Source: Sanghuangporus weigelae
Lineage: Eukaryota > Basidiomycota > Agaricomycetes > Hymenochaetales > Hymenochaetaceae
DNA: 64,000 nucleotides
Reading direction: 5' to 3'
Assembly (NCBI GenBank): GCA_033182465.1
Contig: CP137319.1
Span: 1,178,001-1,242,000 of the forward strand
How positions within the stretch are numbered: the first letter of the stretch is position 1; the number at the start of each line of letters is the position of its first letter. The notes under the pieces were generated by a model, which was given only the letters and a program-made list of their open reading frames with translations, had not been told where the DNA came from and made no database searches. Position numbers and translations under genes: made by a program. Positions 36,995 to 48,539 of the stretch are shown here, one piece after another.

Positions 36995-38868
36995 ATGTCG
37001 AAGCGTATGCATATCCTCTCCTCTCCGACGTATCCTCTTCCTGACATACTTTTCTCTCCAGATATATCTTTGGTACAACAGCTCGCTCAACTTGACCAGC
37101 CCGCTCCTGTAGGTCAGTCGAATTGCTGTGCAAAATTTCCCTTGACGGACCTGATTTATTTTGCGCACGTGGACAGATTTTGACCCGGAAGATGCAGCCG
37201 TAACAAACATCGAGGCAGAGGAATCCAGCGAGGAACATAGCAGCGCTGCCAGAGAGCACTACGTGGATGTTGGGTGGGGACTAGGATCTTACTTGCATTG
37301 TCTATCTCGCTGATAATTGAACTCGGCGATAGTCCTTCTGTGCTTCGAAGCAAGTTGCAGGTTAGTTTCGTCGACCCCAAATACGAAGGAAAGCGTATCT
37401 CGAGGAAGCAGCTAGAAGACAATGACAACAATTATATATCGGATGTCATGCCTGGTGATTTAGGATCACGACCCGTGACTTCTGAAGATGAATCTGAGAA
37501 CAGTGAAGAAGAGGACGATGGGAACTCAGATGTCCCGAAAGCTCAGAAGGACTTGCGAGAAGTCGCTTCGAAGCCCCCTGAAGATTCCCAAAGCGCTCCA
37601 CAGAGATCCGATGATCACGACCTTTCATCAACACTAAAGCGTTCACGCGAGGAGGAACGAAAGAAAGGGAAAGCGGTCGCAAGACAGCTGGTAGGCCAAG
37701 ATTCGTCCTTATCTCTGTGCTTCGGGCTTACATTTCTTAGTCTCTGTTTGATAGTCTATTAGATGCACGGATCAGACTGCAGAAATGTGGTACTGCTATG
37801 AACAGATTGCCTAATTCCTCAAACTTTCCCGCATACCTTGATGAATCCGAAAGCAGCGATGCCGTCAACAAATTCTTATCCGAAAGCCTAAGCCTTGCTG
37901 ATGAGCTTTTCGACTTGCAAGAGGTACGTAATCCGCTTCGGTTCTTCAAACATGATTTGTCTTTACAGAGAGCAATTTTATCTCTTTAGAACTTGATTAC
38001 TACAAATGATGAAGTCCAAGTTCCGAGTCGCAAACGTCGAAGAATAGATTACGCCGCGGAAGTAAACCCCGACTGGGAAGACCTTGTTCAAGAACACTCA
38101 AGCCATTTTTCAGAACTGGAGGCAAGGTAAGAACTATTATACTAGGGTACCGTAATTCTTTGACTCAATCATTACATCGAAACAAGCTTCCATCCTCATT
38201 GCCTCGCCACGCTTCAGAAATGGTCAAACAAAGTTCTTGCTATCGCTCCATCTGCTTTACTTCCTTCTAACCGCACGAAATTCTCTGGCAAGAACTCGAA
38301 CCAAGTAAAAAGTGCTGTCCAATTAGTAGACGAGGCACTTCTCGAGCGCGAAAAGCTCATTTCGAGAACGCGAATCTGGCGCGGGACAAGCAATCGACTC
38401 GGTGCTGACCCCTCTGACTTAACCGCTTCAAAACCAGAGGAGCGATCTGAGGACCCCGCGATAGATATCTTCGATGATACAGACTTCTACCAGTCTCTCC
38501 TCCGGGACGTTATCGACGCGCGTTCAGGATCAGGTGGAACGACCGCAGGTCTGGAGGGGATAACGGCAAATTGGCGCACCGTTCAGCGACATCGTAAAAA
38601 AGCACGTCAAAAGACCATCGATACACGTGCAAGCAAAGGGCGGAAGCTAAGATTCGAAGTGCATGAGAAAATTCAGAACTTTATGGCTCCTGCTCCTCAG
38701 CCTGGTGGCACCACATGGCACGAGGAGCAAATTGATAAACTGTTTGCTTCCCTGCTTGGGAAAAGCTTTGGGACGGAAGTTGATCCTGCTCCAACTGCAG
38801 TGAGTCAACCGGAGATGGATGGTGATGTTGAAGACGCTTCGAAGGAAGGGTTTAGAGTCTTTGGTTAG
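36995..38868 (+). CDS. BFR2: Bfr2/AATF, ribosome biogenesis factor
   Basis: Nucleolar component of the small-subunit processome, needed for early 18S rRNA processing; animal homologue AATF/Che-1. The start exon MSKRMHILSSPTYPLPDILF leads across an intron to VDFDPEDAAVTNIEAEESSE. REHYVDVGPSVLRSKLQ, VDPKYEGKRISRKQLED and the acidic DESENSEEEDD stretch follow. The AATF leucine-zipper part is SLFDSLLDARIRLQKC, MNRLPNSSNFP and SLSLADELFDLQE. Then LQKWSNKVLAIAPSALLP, ERSEDPAIDIFDDTDFYQSL and the signature DTRASKGRKLRFEVHEKIQN (TRAUB region), followed by FMAP and WHEEQIDKLFASLLG. About six introns restored by eye, all in frame. Confidence 0.94.
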
Positions 38869-39076
38869 CTTCTTAGCGTGTTAATTTTTATGTAGTACAC
38901 ATACTTGTAAGACTCCGCTGCTGTACAGCTACACGGTCTATTTTATTCTATTTTTGACAAGTTATTATGGTGGCCAAAAAGCCAAGAAGGACTCTTCGTG
39001 TTACGTAATACATGTGGACCTTGGCTGATTCCGACTTCTCTGCAGTGTCATTCTGATCACTGGTAGTAGTACCGCA

Positions 39077-42000
39077 ATGTCTCAAGCCGGCTCCCCTCCT
39101 GCTGCAAACGACTCGGAACAACGTGAATCGAGAGATGGGAGGAATAATGAAGATGAAGGTGAAATTGATTCGTTGGACAACCCGGGGCTAGGTGCACAGA
39201 ACGGACGTGGAGGCGTGTCCTCCCTGCTGTTCATGACTATCATGCTGTTTCTTCTCACAAACAACGGCGGCGTAAGCATTTTTAGTGCCCAGCATTGAAT
39301 TTCGGCTAAATCACAGCAATATAGGAAGACCTTCTTGTCCGAAGTCAATACCGAGAGAGCTTAAAGAGCTTGCGAATGCAACAATCTAACTTCAGCGCCT
39401 GGTTATGGTCGGGAGGCAACGCTGCGGCGAACGCGTCAGGAATCAACTTTACTCTCGTCAGTGAGGCATTTGACAGAATTGAACCGTACAAGTTGTACTG
39501 AGTGACGAGTAATTTAGCCAGAAATCGACAACTCAAGTTTCCATCTTGCACACTCCGTAATGGGCTTCGGTGTGCCGCTGCACCCGGCGACTTCGTCATA
39601 CTACACGAATATTACAGGATTCGTCCACGGGCCTATTGTGATGCATAATCTGACCGCCAACGCGTCGGAAGGCCGTCAACCATCGACGGAACCGGAAACT
39701 GGGTCGCCGTCAGGATCGGAAGTGACACTTTCTCTATCCTCAGAGGATGGTCCACCCACATGGGCAGGGCTCGCAGCCGAGTTTGTCAAAAACATAAACA
39801 TGACGGAAGCGATCGAGCGTCTTGGCACCTGGAACTGGAGTGCTCCAACAGAGATGGCATTCCGTATCATAGAAAAGCAGCCAGATGTCCTGAATACCAT
39901 CGAGAAGGGTAGAGAAGCCGAAGATCTGCGGCGGATGAACAAGACTACTTGGGTGGACATCAGTCTGATGCACGGTCGCATTGAGCTCACGGATCGTGAT
40001 TCTGGTGACGAACTAGGATTTGACATGGAGGCTGTTCACTTTATCGAGAATGGAACGATATACGGTTTTGCTGAGCCGTCAGGGTATGTCATGATATTCT
40101 TTTGTTAGTCGATGCAGTTTACTCAGCTCATCCATATTCTTTCTTATAGTCGACATGTCGACGCACGCGAGATTCCTTCTCTGGTTCCGGCGGCATATGT
40201 GAACGCTACTGCTCAAGCGGTCAATGCTGAGCTGCTCGCGCGTATCCAGCGATTAGAAGATATGATCAATTCTGGAAATATTGAAATTGATGCGCAAACC
40301 TCCGGTAAGTCGTCCAACAATCGTTTTAGCTTGTTGATCACTTATACGAACTTCAGAGGGTGCTCCGATGACTACATGTCCTTTCATCCTTTACGCTCAG
40401 CTCGTTCCGACGCCAGTACCAAAAGATAAGATGCTGGAGCTTGAAAATGAGATGGACAGCCCCACCGGAATCACGACAGTTTCAAGGCCTGAGTTAAAGG
40501 TCAATGGACTCCTCATGAGCAAAGAATGCGGAATAATGCTTGAAATGCGTTCCGCGGAGGGATTGAAATCCCAACGATTCTGGAGAAAGGTCACGACATG
40601 TATGCCAGAACTATCTTATAAAGCAAAGGATAAACTGACTTCTGACACTTTGGCAGATTCCGGCTTGGCTGCCGCCGTTTATCTAGCCCTACTTGTACTG
40701 TGCATTAGGCAGACGGAAGTAAGCCAGACCCCATCAGGCGTATCCCGCGTTTCTCGATGGACATTCCTAACGCAGGCAGCCGCGGATTCAATCTCGTTTG
40801 TTGGGGTAAGTGTGATGACTTTATGAATGATGCTGTTCTTTGAATCTTTATTGATGCGCTCTTCTCAGCATATCACATTTGGTATTCTGGCTGAGGGACG
40901 ACCGTCTCTTTCCTTGATCGCTCCGGCATTCTTAGCAGGAGTATTATTGGCATATGAAGCTGTGTGTATAAACGTTTATGCATATCAGTCTCATCCTGAC
41001 TCTGGTGTTCTAGCAATTCTCCGTTTTGATCCATCAGATACAACAGCCCGAGGATAATGCCCCGCCCCCTCGGCCACGTCCTTCGACGCCTTCACCGACG
41101 GGACAAGCTACTCAAACCAACACTCAAACCCAGTCTACACCTTCAGTTCCGCCTTCTGCAACAAATGCCATTGATGGCTCTCAAGATACACAGCAAGCAT
41201 CGACCACTTCGCCCGTACCGTCACCTTCGTCCTCAGCGTTCCTTCCAACTATCTGGAGGAGACTAAGGGAAACCCCCCAAGCACGATTTGGTCTGTAATG
41301 ATCTCCTTTTCTCACATTCAAACTAAATGCTTAATTGATACTGGTAGGGTTATCAATCGTTCTTGCGCTTGCTTTACTCGTGCGGGTACTCGTCTCGCCG
41401 TCACTCGCATTATTGACTATCGCCGGTATCTACAGCAACTTCTGGATACCTCAGATAGTACGCTCCGCTCGTCGAGGGACTGCTTCCGGTCTGCGCTTTG
41501 AATACCTTTTCGGTACAACTGCTTGCCGAGCATTCTTCGCACTTTGTAGGTCTTAATCCAAGAAGACACGAATACGTTACTCATGGCGCACTATATAGAT
41601 CTATTTGCATGCCCAAAGAATGTTTTAGGAATTGAGTCATCGCGTACGTCTTCCTCTTTACTTTTTTCGCCGTATTACTTGCTGATGACGCGTAGCATGG
41701 ATATTCGCTCTTGTCGGTTTTATGTTCTCGCAGATCGTGGTCGTGATGCTGCAGGACTATTTCGGACCTGGATTCTTCCTCCCACGGAATGTGAGCTTTC
41801 CTGGTGTTTTATCCATTCAAGCCTGATCGTTCCCATTATCGTAGTACACCCCAACGATGCAATATGACTATCACCCGTATATACCTCTCCCAGATGACGA
41901 AGCGCCCGAACCGTCCCTCGGTGATTGCGCAATCTGCATGGAAGCCATCGTCGTACAACCTAGTGCACCGTCCCGTCGTCGTTCAACCGAGAAATCCATC

Positions 42001-42437
42001 GCTGGACACAGAAGAAGCAGTAGTATCAAGGAAAGGGAGAAAGAAAAGGAACGAGAGAAGGGGATACGAGGTATTCTTGAAAGGATCGAAGCTGCCGCAG
42101 GGCGAAGTACAGGTGTTAGTGTCGGACTCCCGGGGACGAGTGCGAGAAGAAGTTATGCGCTTGCACCTTGTCATCATCTATTCGTGAGTTCTTTACAGTT
42201 CTACTTTCTTGCTCTTTCGCCAGCTAATACTCCGTTTTAACAGCATACTGCGTGTTTAGAAAGGGTATGTCCATTAGTCTTGATTGTCTTCGGATTGGAT
42301 TTTTCTGATATGGATCTTACTATTGCTAGTGGCTGGCTATAAAAGTAAGTGCGCTCACCATGATGAATTTCTTGTCTTGCTCATGGAAAATACAGAATAT
42401 CTGCCCTCAGTGTCGAAGGCCCCTTCCACCACTATAA
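39077..42437 (+). CDS. TUL1: Tul1/Dsc1, Golgi transmembrane RING ubiquitin ligase
   Basis: E3 ligase of the DSC complex in Golgi/endosome membranes; it ubiquitylates misplaced membrane proteins and, in some fungi, activates SREBP. A short cytosolic start (MSQAGSPPAANDSEQR) precedes a signal-anchor helix (SSLLFMTIMLFLLT). The long lumenal domain has several Asn-x-Ser/Thr sites and the blocks GFGVPLHPATSSYYTNI, EMAFRIIEKQPDVLN and CGIMLEMRSAEGLKS. Then come several membrane helices (GLAAAVYLALLVLCI, HITFGILAE, LIAPAFLAGVLLAYEA, WLSIVLALALLVRVL, AGIYSNFWIPQIVRSARRG, FALVGFMFSQIVVVMLQDYF). The C-terminal RING-H2 starts CAICMEAI and closes with CHHLFHTACLERWL, CPQCRRPLPPL after a Lys/Glu-rich insert. 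About twelve introns. Confidence 0.93.
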
Positions 42438-42834
42438 GCACTATCTCGGCTTAATACCTAAAGCACCCCGTCAATTGATAGTCTAGTTACTTCGCGCCAT
42501 GAGTATTCTATTGCTATTCAATGCTTTCTTATTCAAACACTGTTATTGTTATTCTCAGTCAGCTTCGTTGTACCTTCTTTAATTTATTGTAGCTACGATG
42601 TGTAATGCTTACTTTGGTCATATAATGCTCCGTGTGTTGCTCCGGAGTGGCCTGTAAATCTAAAAAATTTAGAGAACAACGATCAGACGTACAGTGTATT
42701 TTCTCATTTTGGGAATGAATGATGATCGACGCAAATTGAGATCTCTTCCAAGTTTCTGTCGTCCACGAGAGTTTCTTCCTGACAGTCTGCCCGAACATAT
42801 TCTCTCCTTCTTCAACGATCAGAAGTCCGGAGAT
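42438..42834. other. Spacer TUL1 / BUD20
   Basis: 3' UTR of TUL1 and promoter of BUD20; AT-rich, nothing else. Confidence 0.4.
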
Positions 42835-43413
42835 ATGGGTCGATTAAGACGCTCACGAACTCATCACGCTCGGCGAGACGTACACAGAGGTTCTAGGACA
42901 AGAGTGCGTTGCCGACGGAATTTACGAGATCGACAAGTTCGCTGAACAAATTTTACATACTATTTCTACACAGGCAAGAACAAAGGACCTGGATCAAATT
43001 CAACTTATAGACTTAGACCCAAAAGTCCGTCTTTCTGTCATAATACCGGTATGATGAAGATAGTACTTATTGTATTGTGAGCCTTGTCCAGCATCGAGCG
43101 GCGCTCGAAAGCCAGCCCCTTGACTTCGAGAAGCCCGGCCTAGCTCAGCATTACTGTGTAGAGTGTGCAAAGTGCGTCTGCATCTCGTTTACCTGATTCT
43201 GTATTATATGCTAATGTTTGGTCACCTTGCAACATTTACTATAGATACTTTGAAACGGATGTTGCGCTCAAATCTCACTGGCGAGGGAAAGCACATAAGC
43301 GACGATGTAAAGAGCTGAAAGAGCCAGCCTATACGATAGAAGAGTCTGAAAGGGCCGTTGGACTTGGGCGGGAAGGGAAGAGACCTGAAAGTTCGGCGAT
43401 GAAGATAGAGTAG
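42835..43413 (+). CDS. BUD20: Bud20/ZNF593, pre-60S export zinc-finger protein
   Basis: Shuttling factor that joins late pre-60S ribosomes and helps their nuclear export. The basic N-terminus MGRLRRSRTHHARRDVHRG is typical. After an intron ARTKDLDQIQLIDLDPKVR matches the family, then PPLDFEKPGLAQHY. The single C2H2 finger is YCVECAKYFETDVALKSHWR followed by GKAHKRRCKEL (Cys-x2-Cys, His-x5-His), with introns on both sides of its first half. It ends in ESSAMKIE. Three introns, about 125 residues in all, close to the usual family length. The ATG at 42835 is preferred over the upstream frame because the family starts exactly here. Confidence 0.93.
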
Positions 43414-43788
43414 ACGGACAGGAGATTACTACTGTGCTTTTAACTTATTGCTTGTTCCGCAAGTATGATCGGATGCGATTTAAAGAAGAGGACTGCAACA
43501 ATACTTACCCTTCATTCATGGATCTGACTCTGCCAATCCTGTATACATTTATAGAGGCCTTGTTCAGAAAATCACTGCGCCTAGCGTTGATGGCAAATTA
43601 TCCGCAATAAAATGTGATCCATGATTGATACAACAGATTTAATCATTGCGATTTGTTCGACAGCCAAAATGAAGGTGTACATGGATGCGAGTCACCTGAA
43701 GATTGACAAGAAATGAAGGCTATGAGCACAAATGTGTCTGGATGAAGCGCGATCTGAGTCATCTATACATGTATCAGGTCGTTGCAAG
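43414..43788. other. Convergent spacer BUD20 / MMS2
   Basis: 3' ends of two converging genes. No other signal. Confidence 0.4.
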
Positions 43789-44381
43789 TCAAGCGCCGAA
43801 GAAAGAGCCCTCCGGAGGCTGAGGAAGCTTCCTGTTATTGTAGCTTGCCATCTCTCTGTTTAGTATCAATCAGCAGGATGACGCTGTAGTTTAGAATGAA
43901 GAAAGGACATACTTCCGAATCTCCACAAGTACCGTCTCGATGCTCTTGTTTCTATTCCACTCTCGCAGAACAGCCAAATCGTTTGGATTTACAGATCCAC
44001 TTGTTTGGTTGACAAAGGGCAGATTAACTCGAGAAAGGAAACGGACAGTGGGAGGCTTGTCTGGATATTCTTCGCCACAAATGATCTTGAGACTATAAAT
44101 GCGATTCTCGTGGATGGTCTGTGAAATGAATCGTTAAAGAGATCGTCTTGATATTTCGAGAAGAAAGATGCGCACATGTCCAGGACCGATGATTGTACCA
44201 GTCCAGTTGCTCATGAGGATATCGTCACCATCCTCGAGGCCGTACGAGCACGAGCCATCACCGATACCCTTCTCGCCCTTCTCCAGCTCTTCGAGGAGAC
44301 GGAAATTCCTGGGAACTGAGTTCGATTGTTCAACTATATGTTCACGAACACTCAGAAGAGACCAGGCCTACCCTTCGCCAT
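43789..44381 (-). CDS. MMS2: Ubiquitin E2 variant Mms2/UEV1
   Basis: Catalytically inactive E2 that pairs with Ubc13 to build Lys63-linked ubiquitin chains in DNA-damage tolerance and membrane-protein sorting. Start MAK is spliced to [17 protein letters not shown] and [48 protein letters not shown] and [17 protein letters not shown] follow, then [15 protein letters not shown] and [15 protein letters not shown]. The usual E2 catalytic Cys is replaced: the loop after the PP motif reads VNPNDLAVL, as in other UEV proteins. Ends [13 protein letters not shown]. Three or four introns. It is divergent from HSE1, with 218 bp between the start codons. Confidence 0.95.
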
Positions 44382-44599
44382 TTGGATCGGTATAGAGAGA
44401 TGTAGAGAATGAAGAGATGAGCGGATGTATGCCTGTAGGTAGGATCTTCGGCTAATTCCGCGTAGCCCTGATGATCTGTCCACGGTCGTCGGTCTAGCTA
44501 GCATTGCCTTCTTCCTTCTTCGTCTCTTACCACTTTCTCGTCAACACGCTCTCGTCGTCGACGGTTATTACCCTGAATCAAAATTGAAAGAGAGACACG
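44382..44599. promoter_or_regulatory. Divergent promoter MMS2 / HSE1
   Basis: 218 bp separate the head-to-head start codons of two ubiquitin-related genes, so both promoters must lie here. No particular motif is claimed. Confidence 0.5.
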
Positions 44600-47500
44600 A
44601 TGTTCAAGGCTAGCGCGCCCAATCCATATGAGGAACTCGTCGGTGCGTAAACACTTGTTTACTCGTATTGTTTTCCTATGCTTACGCATATTTCGGGTCT
44701 TTCAGCAAAGACCACGGATGAGAACTTAACAAGTGAAAATTGGGAATTGATTCTAAATATATGCGACAAAGTACAAGAAGAGGGTGAAGCGGGGTACGTG
44801 TACATTGTTCGTCATGTCGGGGAGAATAACTAATGCCGGGAACAACAATGCGCAGCGCGCGTAACGTCATTGCCGCAGTCCTCAAGCGACTAACACACCG
44901 CAATCCTAATGTCCAACTGTACGCGCTTGCTCTGACGGAGGCACTGTCGAAGAACTGCGGGCAGCAAGTCAACCGCGAAGTAGCATCCCGTTCATTCACA
45001 CAAGGTCTTGAACGCATCGTCACCGACAGGGTAGGCGGCATTAGAGGCTTTGATGTCATTCAGCTCCTAACTAAGTTGTAGACAACCCATGACAAAGTCA
45101 AGCGAAAAGCTTTATCTCTCATCTACATGTGGACGGCCGAATTTGAAAGTGATCCTTCACTTGGGATTATGGAAGAATGCTATGAAAATCTGAGAAGCAA
45201 GGGTATGTTGCTGCGCATTTGTTCAGCTATTCTGATACTAGAAATCACGACATGAAAATAGGTTATAAATTCGAAGAACCAAATGAGCCTCCGCCGCCAC
45301 AAGTAGACGACGAGATTCGACGCAGAGAAGAGGAAGAACTTCAGCGCGCCTTGGAAATGTCTGTTCGTGATAAAGGCGGTCGCAGCGCATGGCAGGATGC
45401 CTATGGTGCTGGAACATCTAGCAGCGCAGGACCTTCTACCTCGGCTTACAACACTGGATCTAATCGACCCATCGATGCTCCACCAACCGGAGCTTCGTCG
45501 CGGTATAGTGTTAATGACTATGGCTATGCAAAGTCCACGACGGGATACGTCCCAACACAAACACCTTCACCTAAGGCTCGATCGCCTGTGCTTCCTAGTC
45601 CCGCTACTGCCCTGCCAAGTTACGCAGACGCATCAGCTGGATCGACGCTGGTCAAATCATCTTCGCAAACCTCTTTGCCGCTCACGTCTGTTTCGCGTGT
45701 CCGGGCGCTTCATAACTTCGAGGGAAGCGAACAGGGCGAGCTGACTTTTGAGAAAGGTGACATCATCAAGGTTGTTGATCGTAACTACAAAGATTGGTGG
45801 AGAGGTCAACTAAAGGGTCGAACGGGAATCTTTCCCGTTAACTATGTGGTAAGCATTTTGATCTCGATGGTTGATTAAATTCCAGAGATTGATGTGGTGT
45901 CTTTAAAGGAACTTCTTCCGGATCCTACACCAGAGGAAATCGCGAGGGAAGGTGAACAAGAGGCGGCCATTTTTGCTCAAGCAACTAATATTGACAAGCT
46001 GCTGAGCATGCTACGAGGCTTAGATCCAGCGAAAGACAGTCTAGCAGACAATGAGGAAATACAAGTGAGAATTTTGTCTTATTTAAGACTAGACCTCTGA
46101 TTGATTGATCTGTATCCTAGGAATTGTATCGTCAAAGTATGAGCTTGCGTCCCAAAATAGTCAAGTTGATTGACAAGTACAGTCAAAAGCGAGGTCTGTA
46201 ATTTTCAATGTGCAGTGCCTTGATATATTCAATTAATGATATCGATTCAGCCGAACTTGTGTCGATGAACGAGACGTTTGTGAAGGCGCGGACTATATTC
46301 GACCGGATGATGGAAGAAAGCTTGGCCCGTCATAGCGGACGTGAGTAGCATTTCTTTGCTCCTTGTTTCTGTTGAATATATGTTAATGCTTTTGTAGTTT
46401 ACGATGGACGACCAGCATTCCAGACAGCCACTCCTCGCCCGTATGTTGCTCCCTATGAACAAGGATTCACCCGTTTCCCGCAACCAGCTCCTAGTTATCC
46501 TCCGGCAACTCCAACACCAGCCGCCCAACCGTATGGAGCTCCCGGATATCAAACTCAGCAACCTCCGTACGGTCCTTATCCAGCACAACAGGTGGCCAGT
46601 CCGTACGGCGCGCAGCAGCCCCAGATTTCGCCTGACGGTGCCTCACCTTATAGTCCGTACCAGCAGCCTACCGGCCAACCCCAACCAGGCGCTCAACAGC
46701 AGGTCCCAGGAACCCCTCAAGTCTATGCTCAGCAAGCCCAACAAGCCCAGGCTCAGCCTATGTCTCCTCAATCTCAGCAGCAGCAAATACCCGGCCCTGG
46801 TCCAGCTGTCGGGCAATCGCAAGCACAGCCGAACGGTTACCAGGATGCTAGCACTATTCCTCAGGTTCAGAATCAGAATCAGAATCAGACGCAGCCTACG
46901 CAACCGCAACCTCAAGCTCAGGGTCAGACGCCCAACGTTATTACACAAGGGCCGCCATACGTCTTTGATCCGAATGCGACTTATCCTGACCCTAATGCGC
47001 AAGCATGGGCACAGTACTATGCAGCGGGTGGAGACGACCCTACTGGCGCGGTGTACTTCATTTCCGTCCCTGGCGTTACGGATCGCCAGCCACAGCAGTC
47101 TGCTCCCGGTCAACCTCAGCAGCAACAGCAACAGCCTCAGTTAGAACGACGCGTCTCGGGAGCTGGACCTGCAGACGTTCAGCAGCCCCAGGGTTCGCCG
47201 ACGGCAGACAGAGCATCGTTCTACCAGGCATACCCGGGCCAGCAGACAATCTCTGGTTATCCGGCGGCGCAGCAGCAGGATGTCCCGAATATGATGAACG
47301 GAAGTGCTGCGTCGCTAGATTCAGCGCATACGCAAGGAACGGTGCAGGCACAACTACAGCGTCAGACGTCTTTCGGAGCCCCGCAACCATACCAGAGTCA
47401 GAGCCAGCCTGGTGGTTCACCAACGGCTTCGAATGCGTCACACGGTGGGGGATCGTTCTACGGTGCCGTTGCGCAGCAGCAGCAGCAGCAACCCTTACCA

Positions 47501-47767
47501 TCCCAGCCTCAGCCCAGTTCACCTGGTGTAAGCGGGATCGCGCAGCCGTCACAGCAAGCGTACCCTCCAAATCCCTATCCGGACGCTGCCGGTCCTTCTC
47601 AGCCCCCTGGTCCTGCGTCCAGTCCTCATATACCCACACAACCGGGATACGACATAAACGCGCAATACGCACAGATGCACGGCCAGTTCGCTGCGATGGG
47701 CATGCATGGCGAGCCTCGTTCGCCGGGCGCATCCGCTTTGACGCCTGCCGCTATGCAGACTGCATAG
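44600..47767 (+). CDS. HSE1: Hse1/STAM, ESCRT-0 subunit
   Basis: With Vps27 it forms ESCRT-0, which collects ubiquitylated cargo on endosomes for the multivesicular body. The VHS domain starts MFKASAPNPYEELVAKTTDE and runs through ENWELILNICDKVQEEG, RNVIAAVLKRLTHRNPNVQL, YALALTEALSKNCG and VKRKALSLIYMWTAEF. The UIM is RREEEELQRALEMSV. The SH3 domain reads VRALHNFEGSEQGELTFEKG, DIIKVVDRNYKDWWRGQL and GRTGIFPVNYV. The GAT-like coil follows (ATNIDKLLSMLRGLDP, ELYRQSMSLRPKIVKLID). The C-terminal third is a Pro/Gln/Gly/Tyr-rich disordered tail with several glutamine runs (for example near 47480). About eight introns, all in the first two thirds. Confidence 0.95.
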
Positions 47768-48539
47768 GTCATGGTTAGATTGTAATGACGATAGATCCTC
47801 AGTATAATTACCTGTGCGCATCGTCTGTGGGATGAGGAAAAATGGACGGGATTCCTTTCCATGCGTTTTGCTTTATTTTAATTGCTTGTATACCTTTCTC
47901 GTTCCCCCTCTGTTCGTACACGATTCGACATATTTAGGCCGTCATGTCTAGTCCTCTCAGCTCGTGTTCGTTGTTGGTTTCTGTTGTATATATGTTCACA
48001 ACTTATTTTTTTGTTAAATGGAGTGAAAGCGAGAAAGCGTATCTAGAGAGATGATGAAAACTGCTCAGCCTTGCATTCGATGAGATTGGCTCTTCTCACT
48101 CTGGTAATGAGTATTCTTCTGCAACTTTGTATACTCTTCTCTTACAAGCACGACGGAAAGATGTAAGATGTACCTTTACATTCCGCTCTTTACAAACCGC
48201 AATCTCGACTGATTTCAGTACGTATCCGTAATAACAGAATAACAGCGTGTTTTGTAAGAAAGCGACAATCACCGGGGGAAAATTGTTTCATTAAATCCAG
48301 ACCAGAGATAAAATTCCACGAGATTAATATTGATGGTATTAAGAAGATGATAGGGAATGACTGAGTACTGCCTATGCACAGAACGAAGGGATGAAAACAT
48401 CACAGCGAATTATGTAATAGCTTTAAGAATTAGTTTGGTGGTAAGAACATAGCACTCTTCAGATGCCCAGCGATCGGAGAGTCAATAAGAATTTTGAAGA
48501 CAGACACGAGAGGTAGCAGGCAGGAAGTCTTAAACCCCT
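47768..48539. other. Convergent spacer downstream of HSE1
   Basis: AT-rich 3' regions of two converging genes. No gene or RNA seen. Confidence 0.4.

Noticed and set aside
46404-47144. 246-codon plus frame within the HSE1 tail
   Set aside because: Out of frame with the VHS-UIM-SH3 gene; Pro/Gln-rich coding creates the overlap.
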